Positions 6,886 to 8,167 of a stretch of DNA of 8,167 nucleotides are shown here, one piece after another; position 1 is the first letter of the stretch, and each line of letters starts with the position of its first letter. The notes beneath the pieces were generated by a model. It was not told the DNA's origin, made no database searches, and saw nothing but the letters and a program-made list of their open reading frames with translations. Where the stretch lies: positions 1 to 8,167 of the forward strand of contig RFIM01000077.1 in NCBI GenBank assembly GCA_003695215.1, in the 5' to 3' direction. The DNA is from Chloroflexota bacterium (lineage in GTDB: Bacteria; Chloroflexota; Anaerolineae; Aggregatilineales; UBA2796). Both the position numbers and the translations under genes were made by a program.

Positions 6886-7287
6886 GTGTTCCAGTCGTTC
6901 AATGCACCTATGGATAGAGTGGATCAGGGTGAGCTGCTGAGCCTGCTGAGCTACGCCGATCCTGAGCAGGTCAAAGCCTTTGCTGCTGAAATTGCCGAGG
7001 CGCTCGGCACCCTTGAGGTGGTCTCCAAGCGGACAGCGTTGGCACGCTTGCCAATCGTCGGCTCAGATGGGACTCAAGAGACCTTTGAGGCGATCATCAC
7101 GGAAGTCTGGCTTCACTCCACGAATGGCGCAGACGGCTATGGTATGTGCATCGGCACAGACGTAGATCACGCCATCGCTGTTGCCGTCCTCGACTTGGCA
7201 CTAGCGGCTGATAGCGTCGGCTTGCTGACGGGCAAAATTATGGCGTTCTTGCAAGCGCAAGCAGAGCAACTGGCGCAAGCAGAATAG
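6886..7287 (+). CDS. phnG: PhnG-like protein (putative C-P lyase core subunit)
   Basis: The 133-aa product fits the pattern of PhnG, the small subunit of the PhnGHIJ complex that helps attach phosphonate to ribose (alpha-D-ribose 1-methylphosphonate 5-triphosphate synthase). Features that point there: the N-terminal LLSLLSYADPEQVKAFAAEI helix, a central strand region, then EAIITEV (residues 68-74), comparable to the E-x-x-x-T-[RE] stretch of PhnG, followed by GADGYGMCIGTDVDHAIAVA with conserved-looking G84, G86, G90, D92, H95 and A96, and VLDLAL. The usual F-N-L-G before that Glu is not preserved. The C-terminus carries a Gln/Ala-rich helix (about 112-133). No membrane segment or signal peptide is seen. 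No phnH, phnI or phnJ follows; the next gene is an SDR 46 nt on. If not PhnG, it is an unknown small alpha/beta protein. The assignment is pattern recognition only. Confidence 0.5.
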   Translation: MFQSFNAPMDRVDQGELLSLLSYADPEQVKAFAAEIAEALGTLEVVSKRTALARLPIVGSDGTQETFEAIITEVWLHSTNGADGYGMCIGTDVDHAIAVAVLDLALAADSVGLLTGKIMAFLQAQAEQLAQAE

Positions 7288-7305
7288 CCCACAGGCTTCT
7301 TTGAG

Positions 7306-7324
7306 ACTTCACTGTAACTGAAGT
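7306..7324 (+). repeat. Short inverted repeat between the PhnG-like and SDR genes
   Basis: ACTTCA-CTGTAAC-TGAAGT has perfect 6-bp arms and a 7-nt centre. It lies 18 nt after the stop of the PhnG-like gene and 9 nt before the SDR start. It is A/T-rich in the stem and lacks a following T tract, so it is not a convincing terminator; it could be an operator, a weak intercistronic hairpin, or chance. Confidence 0.3.
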
Positions 7325-7333
7325 TGGGCACCA

Positions 7334-8116
7334 ATGGACTTAGGCTTAAAAGATAAAGTGGCGCTCATCGCGGCGGCTAGCAAAGGGCTAGGCTATGGCG
7401 TAGCGCGCGCTATGGGCCGCGAAGGCGCACATCTTTCGATCTGCAGCCGCGACGCCGAACAAGTGCGCCGCGCTGCTGAAAAACTGAGCGCCGAGACAGG
7501 CGCGCAGGTCTTGGCAGTGCCGTGCGATGTGCGCGATGCAGCTGCTATCGAGGCCTGGATCGCGCAGACTGTGGCGCGCTGGGGCAGAATTGACGCGCTG
7601 CTGGTCAACGCGGGCGGGCCGCCTGCTATGACCTTCAAAGAGACTACGGATGCGCACTGGCAAGCGGCTTTTGAGCTGACCTTGCTCAGCGCCATCAGGC
7701 TGATTCGGGCCGCCCTGCCGCACATGTCCAGCGGCTCAGCCATCTTGACCATCACCTCATCTTCGATCAAAGAGCCGATTGAACGGCTCGGACTCTCAAC
7801 AGTGATGCGCGCAGGCGTAGCAGGCTTGGTCAAAACTTTGGCTGATGAGCTGGCGAGCGACGGCATCCGCATCAACAACCTGATACCGGGCAGGATTGAC
7901 ACAGATCGCGTGGCCCAGCTGGATCAGAATACTGCAAGCGTGCGCGGCATCACTTTCGAGCAAGCGCGCGCTGAGGCGGTCAGCAAAATTCCGCTCAGGC
8001 GGCTCGGCACGATTGACGAGTTCGGCGCCGCAGCGGCTTTCTTGCTCTCACCAGCGGCTTCCTACATCACAGGCGCAACCTTGCGCATAGATGGCGGCGC
8101 CATGCGCTCGATCTGA
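7334..8116 (+). CDS. SDR family oxidoreductase, divergent BKR-like type
   Basis: The 260-aa product has the length and order of motifs of a classical short-chain dehydrogenase/reductase: a nucleotide-binding turn AAASKGLGYG (about residues 13-22), CDVRD (about 64-68), LLVNAGGPP (about 89-97), TITSSS at the catalytic Ser strand (about 137-142), PGRIDTDRV (about 184-192) and a C-terminal ITGATLRIDGG. The Y-x-x-x-K pair that does catalysis in this family is missing: the aligned stretch reads LSTVMRAGVAGL. This matches a known subgroup resembling beta-ketoacyl-ACP reductases that departs from the standard NAD-binding and catalytic motifs, so it looks like a family trait and not a mutation. The substrate is unknown. 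The first residue of the cofactor motif is Ala where Thr is common. It follows the PhnG-like gene by 46 nt and is followed after 9 nt by another gene, so co-transcription is likely. Confidence 0.93.
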   Translation: MDLGLKDKVALIAAASKGLGYGVARAMGREGAHLSICSRDAEQVRRAAEKLSAETGAQVLAVPCDVRDAAAIEAWIAQTVARWGRIDALLVNAGGPPAMTFKETTDAHWQAAFELTLLSAIRLIRAALPHMSSGSAILTITSSSIKEPIERLGLSTVMRAGVAGLVKTLADELASDGIRINNLIPGRIDTDRVAQLDQNTASVRGITFEQARAEAVSKIPLRRLGTIDEFGAAAAFLLSPAASYITGATLRIDGGAMRSI

Positions 8117-8125
8117 GGCAGCCCG

Positions 8126-8167
8126 ATGAGCGAACGCTTCCGCGATGCGCTGTTCATCCTCCTGAGC
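8126..8167 (+). CDS. Start of an unidentified gene (runs off right edge)
   Basis: An open frame of 14 codons reads MSERFRDALFILLS up to the end of the window. GAGG at 8115-8118, partly inside the SDR stop codon, lies 7 nt before the ATG, and the gap to the SDR gene is 9 nt, as expected for the next gene of an operon. The piece is too short to identify; a hydrophobic stretch may be beginning. Confidence 0.5.
   Translation, partial: MSERFRDALFILLS

Noticed and set aside
7393..7902. Minus-strand frame of 169 codons opposite the SDR gene
   Set aside because: It is antisense to a clear SDR gene, with low-complexity Ser/Ala content and no ribosome site identified.

Overview
The window looks like a piece of a moderately high-GC bacterial chromosome, most likely Chloroflexota. 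That assignment rests on gene character (a GH38 mannosidase with a DUF4127 protein, a lone WXG100-like protein, a PhnG-like protein, and an SDR of the divergent BKR-like group) and not on any marker gene, so it is tentative. Coding density is high. The longest stretch without a gene is the divergent promoter region at about 5052-5312. I see no tRNA, rRNA, CRISPR array, insertion sequence or phage gene.

Left part (1-5128, minus strand): a sugar-catabolism-type operon reading right to left. It begins with a sigma70-like promoter (perfect TATAAT) followed at once by a near-perfect palindrome whose core resembles GntR/HutC-family operators of the DasR/NagR type. The genes are a GH38 alpha-mannosidase, then 10 nt later a DUF4127 protein, then, through an ATGA stop/start overlap, an FAD-dependent oxidoreductase that runs off the left edge. 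The tight packing implies one transcript and suggests a shared role in breaking down a mannose-containing or related glycan; the roles of the last two proteins are unknown.

Middle (5241-6808): a small plus-strand gene with its own good promoter encodes a WXG100-like helical-hairpin protein with Phe in place of the hallmark Trp. It converges, with a 4-bp gap, on the minus-strand gene for the DNA polymerase III delta-prime clamp-loader subunit (holB), which has its own promoter and a hairpin in its leader.

Right part (6816-8167, plus strand): divergent from holB, a GTG-started gene with a very strong ribosome binding site encodes a protein that best fits the C-P lyase subunit PhnG. It is followed by an SDR oxidoreductase lacking the usual Tyr-x-x-x-Lys catalytic pair, and by the first 14 codons of another gene. 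No other phn gene is visible, so the PhnG-like gene is either an orphan or heads a non-standard cluster.

The most interesting points are the palindromic operator, the mannosidase/DUF4127/FAD-oxidoreductase operon as a clue to DUF4127 function, the PhnG-like gene in a non-phn setting, and the WXG100-like protein without any visible secretion partner.
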